In this document: positions 8,202-16,594 of the stretch, one piece after another
Numbering within the stretch: position 1 is the stretch's first letter
Layout: every line of letters begins with the position of its first letter
Source of the DNA: Clostridia bacterium
GTDB lineage: Bacteria; Bacillota; Clostridia; Oscillospirales; Acutalibacteraceae
Assembly (NCBI GenBank): GCA_017428085.1
Contig: JAFRRP010000009.1
Span: forward strand, 23,215 to 87,214
Direction of reading: 5' to 3'
Length of the DNA: 64,000 nucleotides
The notes under the pieces: model-generated
What the model was told of the DNA's origin: nothing
What the model saw: the letters and a program-made list of their open reading frames with translations, nothing else
Databases searched by the model: none
Made by a program: the position numbers and the translations under genes

Positions 8202-8828
8202 ATGTATTGTCCCAATTGCAACGGCTACGTGCAGGATAACGCGGCGTTCTGCCCCAACTGCGGCGCGCAGTTTGCCGCCGCGCAGCCCCAGTACCAGCAG
8301 CAGGCGCAGTATCAGCCGCCTCAGCAGCAGTACGCCGCGCAGCCCCAGTACCAGCAGCCCCAGCAGCCCCAGTACGCTGCCCAGCCGCAGTATCAACAGC
8401 CCCAGCCGCAGTATCAGCAGCCCGGCCCGGTGGCGCAGCTGAGAACCAACCGCAGTCTGGCCAAGGTGTTCTTCCTTTCGCTGATCACTTTGGGAATCTA
8501 CGGTCTTGTCTGCTACGGCAACATCACTGACGACGTCAATACCGTCTGCTCCCGCTACGACGGCAAAAAGAGCATGAACTACTATCTGCTGTTCTTTATC
8601 ATCGCTCCCATCACGCTGGGGATCGCCGCCATCGTGTGGACGCACAACATCTGCAACCGCATCGGCGACGAGCTGAAGCGCCGTCAGATCAACTACTCCT
8701 TCAGCGCTTCCGACTTCTGGCTTTGGTGTGTGCTGGGTTCCCTGATCGTCGTGGGCCCGTTCATTTTTACCCACAAGTTCATGACGGCCATGAACCGGAT
8801 GAACGAAAGCTTCAACATGTACGGCTGA
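8202..8828 (+). CDS. Zinc-ribbon, Q-rich repeat, DUF4234-like membrane protein
   Basis: This is a 208-residue protein. The N terminus is a zinc ribbon (CPNC at 3-6, CPNC at 17-20). A ~50-residue low-complexity stretch of PQYQQ/YAAQ units (about 26-76) follows. The rest holds three hydrophobic segments of the DUF4234 type (SLAKVFFLSLITLGIYGL, then YYLLFFIIAPITLGI, then WLWCVLGSLIVVGPFIF). The function of DUF4234 is unknown. The Q/Y/P repeats suggest a flexible or self-associating linker, and the coding DNA there is itself repetitive (CAGCCCCAGTA), so its length may vary between strains. AGGAGG stands before ATG 8202. Promoter and terminator mark it as monocistronic. Confidence 0.82.
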   Translation: MYCPNCNGYVQDNAAFCPNCGAQFAAAQPQYQQQAQYQPPQQQYAAQPQYQQPQQPQYAAQPQYQQPQPQYQQPGPVAQLRTNRSLAKVFFLSLITLGIYGLVCYGNITDDVNTVCSRYDGKKSMNYYLLFFIIAPITLGIAAIVWTHNICNRIGDELKRRQINYSFSASDFWLWCVLGSLIVVGPFIFTHKFMTAMNRMNESFNMYG

Positions 8829-8852
8829 CGCCGCCGTATGCAGGAATAAACG

Positions 8853-8889
8853 AAAATCCCCGAACGGTCCACGTTCAGGGATTTTTTTT
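8853..8889 (+). terminator. Terminator after the DUF4234-type gene
   Basis: AAAATCCC..GAACG (8853-8866) pairs with CGTTC..GGGATTTT around GTCCA, followed by eight T residues. Confidence 0.9.
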
Positions 8890-8906
8890 GCCTTCCGGCA
8901 GATGTA

Positions 8907-8940
8907 TTTCTTACGACTTACAACTCACGACTTACGACTG
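8907..8940 (-). repeat. Heptad repeats after the oxidoreductase stop
   Basis: Read on the minus strand, the 7-mers AGTCGTA, AGTCGTG, AGTTGTA and AGTCGTA follow within a few bases of the TGA stop of the next gene. The unit matches the blocks after purL, atpB and the 48852 gene. Confidence 0.8.
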
Positions 8941-10008
8941 TCAGGCCCTGTAAAACCTGTCGTCGAAGCGGATGACCTCGTTGCGCTCCGCGGAGGCGAA
9001 GATCGCCTCGATCAGCGCGATGCAGCGGCGCATCTGCCGGTGGTTCACGATCTGCTGCGCGCCGTTCACGATCACGTCGTAGATGTTGTCGTAATACTGT
9101 GTCCAGTTGCCGCGGACCTTTTCCAGCGGTTCCTCGTGGATGGTCTCGTCCGTGCGGGGCGCCATGGTTTTGGTGATACCGGTGCCGGCCTTCACGGGGA
9201 CGGAGTCGATCTTGCTCCAGTCGTGTACCACCACGGTTTTGCCGTCCAGGTCCCAGTTGTCGATCACGGTGGTGCCGTTTTCGCCCAGGATATACCAGCG
9301 GGGCAGCTCGATGAAGTTGTTGGTGGTCACCTCCACCATGTACCGCAGGCCGCTTCTGAACTGCAGCTCGCTGTAAAAGCCGTCGTCGCACTCGTCGTTG
9401 GTGATGTGCGTCACGTGGGCGTAGACGCTTTCCAGCGGGTCGTCGTCGCACAGCGTCAGCGCCTGATCCAGCAGGTGAACGCCCCAGTCCAGCACCATGC
9501 CGCCGCCGTGGCCCTTTTCCTTGCGCCAGTCGCCGGGGATGCCACGGGAACCCTGCACGCGGGATTCGATGCGGAACACCCTGCCCAGCACGTTTTTGTC
9601 CACCACGTTTTTCATGGTCAGGTAGTCGTCGTCCCACCGGCGGTTCTGGTGTACGGTGAACAGCTTGCCGGTCTCCTTGGATACGGCGATCATGTCCTCC
9701 AGGTCCGCCGTCGTCATGGTGACGGGCTTTTCGGAGATCACGTTCTTGCCCGCCCGCATGGCCTGAATGGCCAGCGGCTTGTGGACGTCGTTCCACGTGG
9801 CGATGGTGACCAGCTTTACCGTTTCATCGTTCAGCAGCTCCTCCAGCGAGCCGTAGGCGTGAATGCCTTCATGTTTCGCGTTTTCCAGTTGTTTGGGGTT
9901 GATATCCCACACGCCCGCCAGCTCGAATTTGTCCATTTCGCGGATGTGCTCGGCGTGCCAGCCGCCCATGCCGCCGTAGCCGATAATGGCCGCTTTGATC
10001 TTTTCCAT
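8941..10008 (-). CDS. Gfo/Idh/MocA family NAD(P)-dependent oxidoreductase
   Basis: This 355-residue enzyme has an N-terminal Rossmann fold starting AAIIGYGGMGGWHAEH, the dinucleotide-binding loop of the family. ISEKPVTMT, near residue 95, carries the conserved EKP Lys. LDWGVHLLDQAL then supplies the DxGxHxxD-like motif of the substrate site. Such enzymes oxidise or reduce sugars, inositols or sugar-nucleotides. Neighbouring sugar-active genes make a carbohydrate substrate likely, but none can be named. Start ATG 10008 has GGGGGAAAG upstream. The gene is transcribed alone from a promoter divergent from the next gene. Confidence 0.9.
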   Translation of the reverse strand: MEKIKAAIIGYGGMGGWHAEHIREMDKFELAGVWDINPKQLENAKHEGIHAYGSLEELLNDETVKLVTIATWNDVHKPLAIQAMRAGKNVISEKPVTMTTADLEDMIAVSKETGKLFTVHQNRRWDDDYLTMKNVVDKNVLGRVFRIESRVQGSRGIPGDWRKEKGHGGGMVLDWGVHLLDQALTLCDDDPLESVYAHVTHITNDECDDGFYSELQFRSGLRYMVEVTTNNFIELPRWYILGENGTTVIDNWDLDGKTVVVHDWSKIDSVPVKAGTGITKTMAPRTDETIHEEPLEKVRGNWTQYYDNIYDVIVNGAQQIVNHRQMRRCIALIEAIFASAERNEVIRFDDRFYRA

Positions 10009-10064
10009 TGTCTTTCCCCCGGAAACCGGAACGTCTGTGAATTGTTGCCCGTGTTTCCGTAGGC

Positions 10065-10093
10065 ATTATATGCCTTTACGCCGCGTATTGCAA
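10065..10093 (-). promoter_or_regulatory. Promoter of the Gfo/Idh/MocA gene
   Basis: TTGCAA (10093-10088), 17-nt spacer, TATAAT (10070-10065) on the minus strand. Confidence 0.8.
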
Positions 10094-10183
10094 TAGGAAA
10101 TTGCGGTTTTTTCTGTACTTTTTCAAAAAAGGATGTTATACTGTTTACACAGAAATATGATACCGTCCGCGGAGGGGATGACG

Positions 10184-11287
10184 ATGAAAATAACGTCCGT
10201 GACTTACCTGAAAACCGACGGCCGCGTGAAGCTCGTGGCGCAAACCGGGAAGCCCTGCTTCGGGGTGTTTTTGGACGCGAACGGCACGCGTTATCAGGAC
10301 GCGTTCAATATCGAAGAGCCCTACGACCGCAGGACCCACGTCTTTTACGTGCCGGAGGAAAAGCTCTCCGAAGGAGACGTACTGACGCTGCGGCTGAAAA
10401 AGCGCAGGACCGCGCGGCATTTCTCCGCGTATGCTTTTCCGTTCGCGCCCGTATACGCGGACGAAGCGGCCCTCGCGCGGGAGACCGACAACGGCGTGCT
10501 GGCCACGGACAGCGAAAGCGAGGCCGTGGCGGAGGGCGTCGTCTATACCCGCTGGACCGGGGAGGACAAAAACGGCCTGCCCGTCAACTGGTTCACGCTG
10601 GCGATCGACACAAAAAAGGCCTCGCTGTACGTGGGCACGCCGGGGGACGGCTACGCCAACGTCAACGTAAAAGCGAAGGTGCCGGAGATGATCGACGCCG
10701 CCGTGGCAAACGGCGTGCCGGTGGTGGCCGCGATGAACGCGGATTTCTTCGATATGTTCGGGGACTGCCATCCCTCGGGGCTGTGTGTGAAAAACGGCAG
10801 GGTCGTCGCCAATCCGGGCAGTCCGCGCCCGTTCATCGGCGTGAAAAAGGACGGGACCCCGGTGCTGACCGATCTGGCGGAAAGCCCCGGCGTCGTCAGG
10901 GAACTGGCCCACGCCGCGGCGGGGCTGCAGATGATCGTGAAGGACGGCAAGCTGCACGACTTCGCCCCGCTGGAGCCCTTCGGGTACGTGCGGCACCCGC
11001 GCACGGCGGCGGGGATCACGAAGGACGGGACCGTGATCCTGCTGGCGGTGGACGGCCGCATCCCGGAGTATTCCAACGGCGCGTCGCTGACGGATCTGGC
11101 GCGGATCATGATCGGTCTCGGCGCGGACCGGGCGCTGAACCTCGACGGCGGCGGCTCCACCATCGTCTACACGAAAAAGGACGGGGAATTCATTTTCCAC
11201 AACTGCCCCGCGGACCTGATCCGTCCCCGCGCCATGCTGATCCGCAAGGAGTTCAACGCGCTGCTGGTGACGGAGAGGCAGTTTTGA
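10184..11287 (+). CDS. Phosphodiester glycosidase (NAGPA-domain) protein
   Basis: This 367-residue protein has the C-terminal phosphodiester glycosidase fold: TAAGITKDGTVILLAVDGR followed by NLDGGGSTIV, the family's glycine-rich signature. Relatives remove sugars linked through phosphodiesters, and in bacteria they are tied to exopolysaccharide or wall polymers. The first ~110 residues form a separate N-terminal part of unknown role. No signal peptide is visible, which is unusual for a wall-active enzyme. I chose ATG 10184, seven bases after GGAGGGG; the ATG at 10178 is too close to it. A TATACT (10137-10142) could be the -10, but the -35 is unclear. Confidence 0.82.
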   Translation: MKITSVTYLKTDGRVKLVAQTGKPCFGVFLDANGTRYQDAFNIEEPYDRRTHVFYVPEEKLSEGDVLTLRLKKRRTARHFSAYAFPFAPVYADEAALARETDNGVLATDSESEAVAEGVVYTRWTGEDKNGLPVNWFTLAIDTKKASLYVGTPGDGYANVNVKAKVPEMIDAAVANGVPVVAAMNADFFDMFGDCHPSGLCVKNGRVVANPGSPRPFIGVKKDGTPVLTDLAESPGVVRELAHAAAGLQMIVKDGKLHDFAPLEPFGYVRHPRTAAGITKDGTVILLAVDGRIPEYSNGASLTDLARIMIGLGADRALNLDGGGSTIVYTKKDGEFIFHNCPADLIRPRAMLIRKEFNALLVTERQF

Positions 11288-11296
11288 GTGTTGAGA

Positions 11297-11328
11297 AAAG
11301 GCAGTCGGTGCGCCGACTGCCTTTCTGT
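11297..11328. terminator. Bidirectional terminator between convergent genes
   Basis: AAAGGCAGTCGG (11297-11308) and CCGACTGCCTTT (11313-11324) form a perfect 12-bp stem with a 4-nt loop. A-rich and T-rich flanks let it serve both the plus gene and the minus gene. Confidence 0.85.
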
Positions 11329-11337
11329 TTGTTTCCG

Positions 11338-12267
11338 TTACATGTAGTATTTTTTCAGTCGTTCGTATTCCTCAACCGAGATCTCCTTCACGCCGCCGTG
11401 CTTGAAGCCGTAGGGAAAGGAGAACGCGGTCTTATCCATGCGGAACGCCGCGTCGCCCGGGACGGGTGAGAGAAATGGCACGTAGCCCATCTTCTCTTTT
11501 TCGCACCCGAAAAAGTCCAGCAGCAGGCACCATTTGCCGTCGGGCAGGGTCACGGTGGTCGCGGCCTCATACGCCCCTGCGTTGCCGAGGGACGCCATAT
11601 ATGCCTCAAACGCCGCGTCGTGTTCATAGGGGCCGTAGAGGTCTTTGGCGGTCGCGTGCATATTCATGGCCGGATCGCTCGAGTTTTTGTAAAACAGGTG
11701 ATAGGTGTCGCCGATCTTCGTGATGTGGGAGTCGAGGATCTCGTTTTCTTTGGTGAAGAACAGCTTCGGCTCCGAGAAGGTCCTGAAATCCTTTGTCGTG
11801 CAGCAGTAGATGGACATGTGGCTGAAGCCGTCCGCCGCCGCGGTGGAGCCCCAGTGGATCAGGTACTCGTCCCGCAGTTCGTCGTAAAAGACCTCCGGCG
11901 CCCACAGACAGCCGAAATCCTCCCGCCCGAAAAAGACCAGCTCCTGCCCGCCCCAGTGGATCAGGTCGTCGCTGCGCCACAGGGAGAGGCGTTTGCTGCC
12001 GTTGTGGTTGCAGTCCTTCCAGTCCACGTTATGATGCTCGTCCATGCGGTACACGATGCACAGGTCTGTTGCCAAAACGACATAGCCGCCGGTTTTCAGC
12101 TTCACGAATTCGATATCCCGGCAGCCGCCCGCGCCCTTGTCGCAGGTCAAAACGGGGGAGCCGCCGTTCAGCGGCTCCCAGCGGTACCCGTCCCGGCTGA
12201 GAGCGAAATAGACCTGCTCCCCGTCGGGCGTCAGTTTTTCTTTGAAGTGAGAGAATAAGTAAGGCAT
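11338..12267 (-). CDS. GH43-like five-bladed beta-propeller glycosidase
   Basis: The 309 residues show the repeated blade pattern of clan GH-F/J proteins: YFALSRDGYRWEPL, LSLWRSDDLIHWG, LWAPEVFYDELRDEYLIHWGS, YCCTTKDFRTFS and DSHITKIGDTYHLFYKNS. WAPEV and the later DSHI and E residues fit the family's acidic catalytic positions. No signal peptide is seen, so it probably acts on imported arabinose-, xylose- or fructose-containing oligosaccharides. The ribosome site is weak, so the start is less certain. The gene ends at a shared terminator with the preceding convergent gene. Confidence 0.75.
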   Translation of the reverse strand: MPYLFSHFKEKLTPDGEQVYFALSRDGYRWEPLNGGSPVLTCDKGAGGCRDIEFVKLKTGGYVVLATDLCIVYRMDEHHNVDWKDCNHNGSKRLSLWRSDDLIHWGGQELVFFGREDFGCLWAPEVFYDELRDEYLIHWGSTAAADGFSHMSIYCCTTKDFRTFSEPKLFFTKENEILDSHITKIGDTYHLFYKNSSDPAMNMHATAKDLYGPYEHDAAFEAYMASLGNAGAYEAATTVTLPDGKWCLLLDFFGCEKEKMGYVPFLSPVPGDAAFRMDKTAFSFPYGFKHGGVKEISVEEYERLKKYYM

Positions 12268-12286
12268 ATCATTGAATGCGGAAGGA

Positions 12287-12340
12287 AAAGACTTCCGACT
12301 TCCGACTGATGACTTCCGACTGCAACGGCGCCAACCGCCG
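12287..12340. repeat. Heptad repeats and REP-like fragment
   Basis: GACTTCC GACTTCC GACTGAT GACTTCC GACTGC (about 12290-12323) shows the 7-nt period. It is followed by CGGCGCC..CCGCCGCG, a degraded hairpin. It fills most of the gap between the two minus-strand genes. Confidence 0.65.
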
Positions 12341-12342
12341 CG

Positions 12343-13551
12343 TCACGCCGTCGCCTTGACCTTGACGAACTCCTTCTGCCGCAGGTCGGTGAACATGCGC
12401 ACCACGTTGGTGATGCGCTGGTGCATCACGGGGAAGGTCTCCTCCTGCACCGTGCGGGCCGCCAGCTTGATCACGTCCAAAGAGCCGTGGAAAATACTGA
12501 TAAAGTCTTCCTTCGTTTCGTCGTCAAAGGACTGCCACGCCTTTACCGCGCCGGAAATGGAGCTAGGGGCGTTTTTCGCCACGTCCAGCAGGCCCTTCTG
12601 TCCGGTGCCGCGCAGCACGGTGTAGGCCACCTTGTCGAACAGCTCGCTCTGTTCGTCGTTCAGGCCCATGAAGATGGGGTTGAAGGCGCGGTCGTTGATC
12701 TTGCCCATGGGGGTGAGCCCGTCGGCCAGCACCAGTTCGCCGTCCTTCTGCTGCCAGCTGGTCAGGTCGTGGGCAAAGGGCGGCAGCTTCCGGCTGCTCT
12801 TGATGGTCTCGTAATCGCTGTCGTAGGCCAGCATCACGCCGAAAAAGCCGTTGGCGGGCATAAAGTGCTTGTAGCGCGGCAGCAGCTCCTTATACTCTTT
12901 GGATTCCAGATAATCGTAATTGGCAAAGCCGGGGCCGTCGTTGTTGTACAGCGTCACGATCCTGTCCCGGGCCGACTGGGTACAGTTCAGCGCGGCGTAC
13001 AGCGCCAGATTGCCGCCCTTGGAATGGCCGGTGACGATGAAATCGCCGTCGGGGAGCTTTTCGTCGGCCTCGCTGAGATACTCCGCCGCCAGCTTGTGGG
13101 AGGGGATCTTCTTCTGGGTGAAGATCTGTACGTCCTCGAACCAGCCCATCAGCGTGTCGTCCGTGCCGCGGTAGGTGATCACCTTGGTGCCGTCCGGCAG
13201 GATGAAGGTGCAGGCGTCGAACTGGATGGCGGGCTCCTCGCTGTAAACGGCGCGGCAGGCGGTGACTTTCACCTCCGCGAACCGCTTCGTCTTGCCCATG
13301 GCCATCACGGTCTCGCTGACGCTCTTGTTCAGGATCAGTCCCATGGGCACGTTTTTGTTGCCGTTCAGCTCAAACATCTTGTTGGCCATCACGTCAAAGG
13401 GCATGGGCTCGTCCTCAAAGTGGTTGGGGGCGGCCCGCTCGATGTCCATATAGAACGCCTCGCACAGGGCGATGTTGTCCTCGTCGCAGAAGGGCTTTTC
13501 CTCAAACGTCAGATGACCGAAATCCCGGATATATTCCGCTAACGCAGCCAT
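12343..13551 (-). CDS. DUF2974 (Mbeg1-like) alpha/beta hydrolase
   Basis: This 402-residue protein belongs to the lipase-like DUF2974 family. The nucleophile elbow is TGHSKGGNLALY, and the oxyanion strand TYRGTDDTLMGWFED comes about 60 residues earlier. Known relatives are poorly characterised and may hydrolyse lipids or esters; there is no signal peptide. I chose the ATG at 13551, preceded by AGAGG, over the ATG 18 bases upstream. The product may act on host or bacterial lipids, but this is a family-level inference. It is divergently transcribed from a second, secreted lipase-like gene, with the two promoters facing away from each other. Confidence 0.82.
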   Translation of the reverse strand: MAALAEYIRDFGHLTFEEKPFCDEDNIALCEAFYMDIERAAPNHFEDEPMPFDVMANKMFELNGNKNVPMGLILNKSVSETVMAMGKTKRFAEVKVTACRAVYSEEPAIQFDACTFILPDGTKVITYRGTDDTLMGWFEDVQIFTQKKIPSHKLAAEYLSEADEKLPDGDFIVTGHSKGGNLALYAALNCTQSARDRIVTLYNNDGPGFANYDYLESKEYKELLPRYKHFMPANGFFGVMLAYDSDYETIKSSRKLPPFAHDLTSWQQKDGELVLADGLTPMGKINDRAFNPIFMGLNDEQSELFDKVAYTVLRGTGQKGLLDVAKNAPSSISGAVKAWQSFDDETKEDFISIFHGSLDVIKLAARTVQEETFPVMHQRITNVVRMFTDLRQKEFVKVKATA

Positions 13552-13589
13552 AATGAATCCTCTTTTCATAAATATCTTTCTAATTTATC

Positions 13590-13617
13590 ATTTTATCAAA
13601 AATGTAAAAAATGTCAA
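13590..13617 (-). promoter_or_regulatory. Promoter of the DUF2974 gene
   Basis: TTGACA (13617-13612), 16-nt spacer, TAAAAT (13595-13590) on the minus strand. Confidence 0.75.
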
Positions 13618-13636
13618 TGGAAAAAGCAAAAAACTG

Positions 13637-13665
13637 TGGACAAATCACCATAAAAATGCTATGCT
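13637..13665 (+). promoter_or_regulatory. Promoter of the secreted lipase-like gene
   Basis: TGGACA (13637-13642), 17-nt spacer, TATGCT (13660-13665), followed by GGGGG before ATG 13697. Confidence 0.75.
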
Positions 13666-13696
13666 GAAAAGAGAAATTTCATAAGGGGGATTTACG

Positions 13697-15190
13697 ATGA
13701 AATCTCAATTCAAAAAAGCGCTGTCCTGCCTGCTGGCGCTGGCGCTGCTGTGCGTTGCGTTCCTGCCGTGCCTTGCCGCTGCGGAAGCGGAAACCGTGCC
13801 CGAGATCTTCGTGCCGGGCTTTATGGGCTCCACTATCTACGCGGACGTGGACGACCCCGATCAGGGGACGGTGTGGCCGCCCAAGACGGACGATATTCTG
13901 AATATGGTAAAGGAATCCCTGCCGGCGCTGACGCGGTACATGTTCGACCGGGACGGCGATCGGCTCTGCGACGAGGTGATCCCCAAGGTCAACGCGCTGT
14001 TTGAGCCGGTGGAGCTGGACGAGGACGGCAACCCCAAGGGCAACTCCGGCGCGATCCTGACGTATCCCGAGGCCGATAAGGTGACAAAGGACGGCGTCTA
14101 TACCTTCTCCTACGACTGGCGCATCGATCCCCTGCAGGTCGCAGAACAGCTCAACGATTTTATCGGCTATATCTGTGAGTGCGCCGGCAGCGACAAGGTT
14201 GCCGTCGAGTGCCACAGCTACGGCGGCGTGGTCACGCTGAGCTACATCACGCTGTTCGGCAGCGAAAAGCTGAAAAGCGTGGTGTTCAACTCCACCGCCG
14301 TCTTCGGCGAAAGCTTCAACGGCGGGCTGCTGAGCGGGCAGATGACGCTGTCGGGCGACGCCATCGTGAAATACATGCGCTACGCCTTTAACGATAACGA
14401 CTACGAAAAGCTGCTGAACGGCATTTTCGAGATCCTGGGCAAGGCGGGGCTGCTGGATCTGGTGTGCGATCAGGGCAACAGGCTGGTGGCGGACCTGTCC
14501 CCCCGGGTGGTGCCCGAATCCATCGCGCCCCTGTTCGCGGGGTGGCTGTCCGTCTGGGCTATGATCCCGGAAGAATTCCTTGACGGGGCAATGAAATATG
14601 TGTTTGAGGAATGCTACTCGGACGGTTCCCACCGCGTCCTGAAAGAAAAGGTGGAGCGCTTCAATACGACAGTGCGCCCGTATAAAACGGAAACGCTGAC
14701 CGCGCTGAACGAGGCGGTCAATATGTACGTGATCGCCCGCTACGGCTGGTCGTCCCTGCCCCTTACCCCCTATTACAACAACCAGAGCGACGGCAGCATC
14801 GACCTGAAATACGCCTCCTTCGGCGCCACCTGCGCGGAGTACGAGGAGACGCTGCCGGACGAGTATATCGCCGCGGCCGATCCGGAATATATCTCTCCGG
14901 ACAAATCTTTCGACGCCTCCACCTGCCTGTTCCCGGAACAGACGTGGTTCGTCCGCGATCTGACCCACAGCGGCAGCGTGGCGGGCTTCCCCGAGTTCGT
15001 GCAGACGCTGCTGCAATCGGAGCAGCAGGAGACCGTGGGCTCGCTGGCAGGGTATTCGCGGTTTATGCTGGCGGAGAACGGCGCGCTGACCGCCGATCAC
15101 GGCCCCGCCGCCAAACAGACGGTACTGGATAAGATCAGGGCGTTTTTCCAAAGGATCTTCGATTTCTTCAAGAACCTGTTTAAGAAATAA
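13697..15190 (+). CDS. Secreted LCAT-like lipase/acyltransferase
   Basis: This is a 497-residue exported alpha/beta hydrolase. A signal peptide covers about 1-28 (KSQFKK, a Leu/Ala core, then CLAAAEA). The mature part starts with IFVPGFMGSTIY, the oxyanion region of LCAT and phospholipid acyltransferase proteins. SYDWRIDP follows, and then the nucleophile elbow VECHSYGGVV. Near the end FVRDLTHSG supplies a candidate catalytic His. The substrate is probably a lipid or other ester outside the cell. The C terminus is a short aromatic and basic helix (FFQRIFDFFKNLFKK) that may bind membranes. The DUF2804 gene starts 19 bases later and probably shares the transcript. Confidence 0.82.
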   Translation: MKSQFKKALSCLLALALLCVAFLPCLAAAEAETVPEIFVPGFMGSTIYADVDDPDQGTVWPPKTDDILNMVKESLPALTRYMFDRDGDRLCDEVIPKVNALFEPVELDEDGNPKGNSGAILTYPEADKVTKDGVYTFSYDWRIDPLQVAEQLNDFIGYICECAGSDKVAVECHSYGGVVTLSYITLFGSEKLKSVVFNSTAVFGESFNGGLLSGQMTLSGDAIVKYMRYAFNDNDYEKLLNGIFEILGKAGLLDLVCDQGNRLVADLSPRVVPESIAPLFAGWLSVWAMIPEEFLDGAMKYVFEECYSDGSHRVLKEKVERFNTTVRPYKTETLTALNEAVNMYVIARYGWSSLPLTPYYNNQSDGSIDLKYASFGATCAEYEETLPDEYIAAADPEYISPDKSFDASTCLFPEQTWFVRDLTHSGSVAGFPEFVQTLLQSEQQETVGSLAGYSRFMLAENGALTADHGPAAKQTVLDKIRAFFQRIFDFFKNLFKK

Positions 15191-15209
15191 CCGAAAGGAG
15201 ATATATATC

Positions 15210-16283
15210 ATGGAAAGAACCTACAGCAGTTGGATGGACGGCGCCTGGAAAAGCGCGCAGAAGGAATACACGGAGCCCACGCAGCTTTTGGGCGCGGACG
15301 GCACGCTGCTGTCCCCCGGCTGGGCGCGGCACAACGTGTTCGATTACGACCGCAACAAAGTCAAAAAGGTCATGCGCCGCAAGGAGTGGGATTTTTATCA
15401 GCTCTCCAACGGCAAATACATGGCGCAGATCAGCTTTGCCAACATTTCGCTGGGCGGTTACGTCTCCGCGGTGCTGGTGGATCTGCGCACCGGCAAAACG
15501 CTGGCCACCGCCATGTCGCCGTTTTTGGGCGGCAAGGATAAGTACGTGCTGCCCCCCAAGGGCGACGTGCCCAACAACGTGAAAATGACCGTCGGCAAGG
15601 CGGCCTTTGAGTTCGACACCAAGGAGACCTCCCGCGAGATCTCTTTCAAGATGGGCGATATCGAGTGCAAATTCCAGATGGATATCAAGCCGGGCCTGGA
15701 GAACATCACCACCGTGCTGCCCTTCAAGGGCTTCCCGGACCGGTACTTCATGACCACCAAGCAGAACTGCATGCCCTGCGAGGGCACCTTCAAAACAAAG
15801 GAGAAGGTGTACACCTTCAGCAAGGACGACACCTTCTGCGTGCTGGACTGGGGCCGCGTTTGTACGCCCTACAGTCTGGTGTGGTACTGGGGCAACGGCT
15901 CCACGTACCTGACCGACGAAAAGGGTGAAAAACACCTGTTCGGGTTTGAGATCACCTGGGGCATCGGCGACGAGTCCAACGCCACGGAGACCTGCATCTT
16001 CTACGACGGCAAGGCCCACAAGTTCGGCGCGGTGGACGTAGAGACCTTCCCGAAACCCGACGGCTACATGAAGGACTGGGTGTTCAAATCGGAGGACGGC
16101 CGCTTCGAGCTGACCATGAAGCCCTTCTACGACCACCATTCCGACCTCAACATCCTCGCCATGCGCATGCACAGCCATCAGGTCCACGGCCTGTGGAGCG
16201 GCAAGGTCACCCTGGACGACGGCACCGTGCTGGAGATCAAGGATATGTACGCCTTCTGCGAGTACGTGGAAAACAGGTGGTAA
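15210..16283 (+). CDS. DUF2804 family protein
   Basis: This 357-residue protein matches DUF2804 in its opening (LLGADGTLLSPGWARHNVFDYDR) and its repeated beta-strand pattern, ending VHGLWSGKVTLDDGTVLEIKD. The family is widespread in Firmicutes and has no known enzymatic role; the fold resembles lipocalin-like or hydroxyneurosporene-synthase-like barrels. There is no signal peptide or membrane helix. AAAGGAG precedes ATG 15210. It follows the LCAT-like gene by 19 bases, so a role in lipid or cofactor handling is a guess from context only. Confidence 0.8.
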   Translation: MERTYSSWMDGAWKSAQKEYTEPTQLLGADGTLLSPGWARHNVFDYDRNKVKKVMRRKEWDFYQLSNGKYMAQISFANISLGGYVSAVLVDLRTGKTLATAMSPFLGGKDKYVLPPKGDVPNNVKMTVGKAAFEFDTKETSREISFKMGDIECKFQMDIKPGLENITTVLPFKGFPDRYFMTTKQNCMPCEGTFKTKEKVYTFSKDDTFCVLDWGRVCTPYSLVWYWGNGSTYLTDEKGEKHLFGFEITWGIGDESNATETCIFYDGKAHKFGAVDVETFPKPDGYMKDWVFKSEDGRFELTMKPFYDHHSDLNILAMRMHSHQVHGLWSGKVTLDDGTVLEIKDMYAFCEYVENRW

Positions 16284-16303
16284 GAAGAATCATTAACCGA
16301 AAA

Positions 16304-16399
16304 ATGAAACCGCTGTTGTCCCTGCTCCTGTCCGCCTGCGTGATGCTGACGCCGGCGCTGCCGGCGCTGGCCGCCGGGGACGGCGACGATCGCAACTGA
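16304..16399 (+). CDS. 31-residue signal-peptide-like ORF
   Basis: A short open frame encodes a Lys, a long Leu/Ala hydrophobic core and an ALPALAAGD cleavage-like site, with only a handful of residues after it (GDGDDRN). It looks like an isolated signal peptide. It could be a tiny membrane or secreted peptide, or the surviving start of a deleted exported protein. The ribosome site is weak. It lies between the DUF2804 stop and a strong terminator. Confidence 0.3.
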   Translation: MKPLLSLLLSACVMLTPALPALAAGDGDDRN

Positions 16400-16432
16400 C
16401 CGCCGAAAACCGACAGCGAAACAAATTGACGC

Positions 16433-16480
16433 GCGTTCGCCGCAGACCCTGCAACGGTCCGCGGCGGACGCTTTTTCCTT
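16433..16480 (+). terminator. Strong terminator closing the lipase/DUF2804 transcript
   Basis: GCGTTCGCCGCAGACC (16433-16448) pairs with GGTCCGCGGCGGACGC (16456-16471) with two mismatches and a 7-nt loop, followed by TTTTTCCTT. Confidence 0.88.
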
Positions 16481-16485
16481 AAAGC

Positions 16486-16529
16486 GGCGCCGCGCGCCCG
16501 AATTGTGCGGTATCGCCTTATTTTTTTTG
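16486..16529 (+). repeat. Short dispersed repeat resembling one end of the 25245 element
   Basis: About 40 bases (GCGCGCCCG..ATTGTGCGGT..TCGCC..TTTTTTTT) resemble 25377-25420 at most positions. The partner end was not found nearby, so this may be a solitary end of the same MITE-like family. It directly precedes the methyltransferase promoter. Confidence 0.5.
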
Positions 16530-16558
16530 TTGAATAACGGCCGTCCGTTTGCTATAAT
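16530..16558 (+). promoter_or_regulatory. Promoter of the corrinoid methyltransferase operon
   Basis: TTGAAT (16530-16535), 17-nt spacer, TATAAT (16553-16558), 36 bases before the GTG start. Confidence 0.82.
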
Positions 16559-16594
16559 GAAGATGAATCTGACGCGGAAGGCGAGGCGTTTTGT

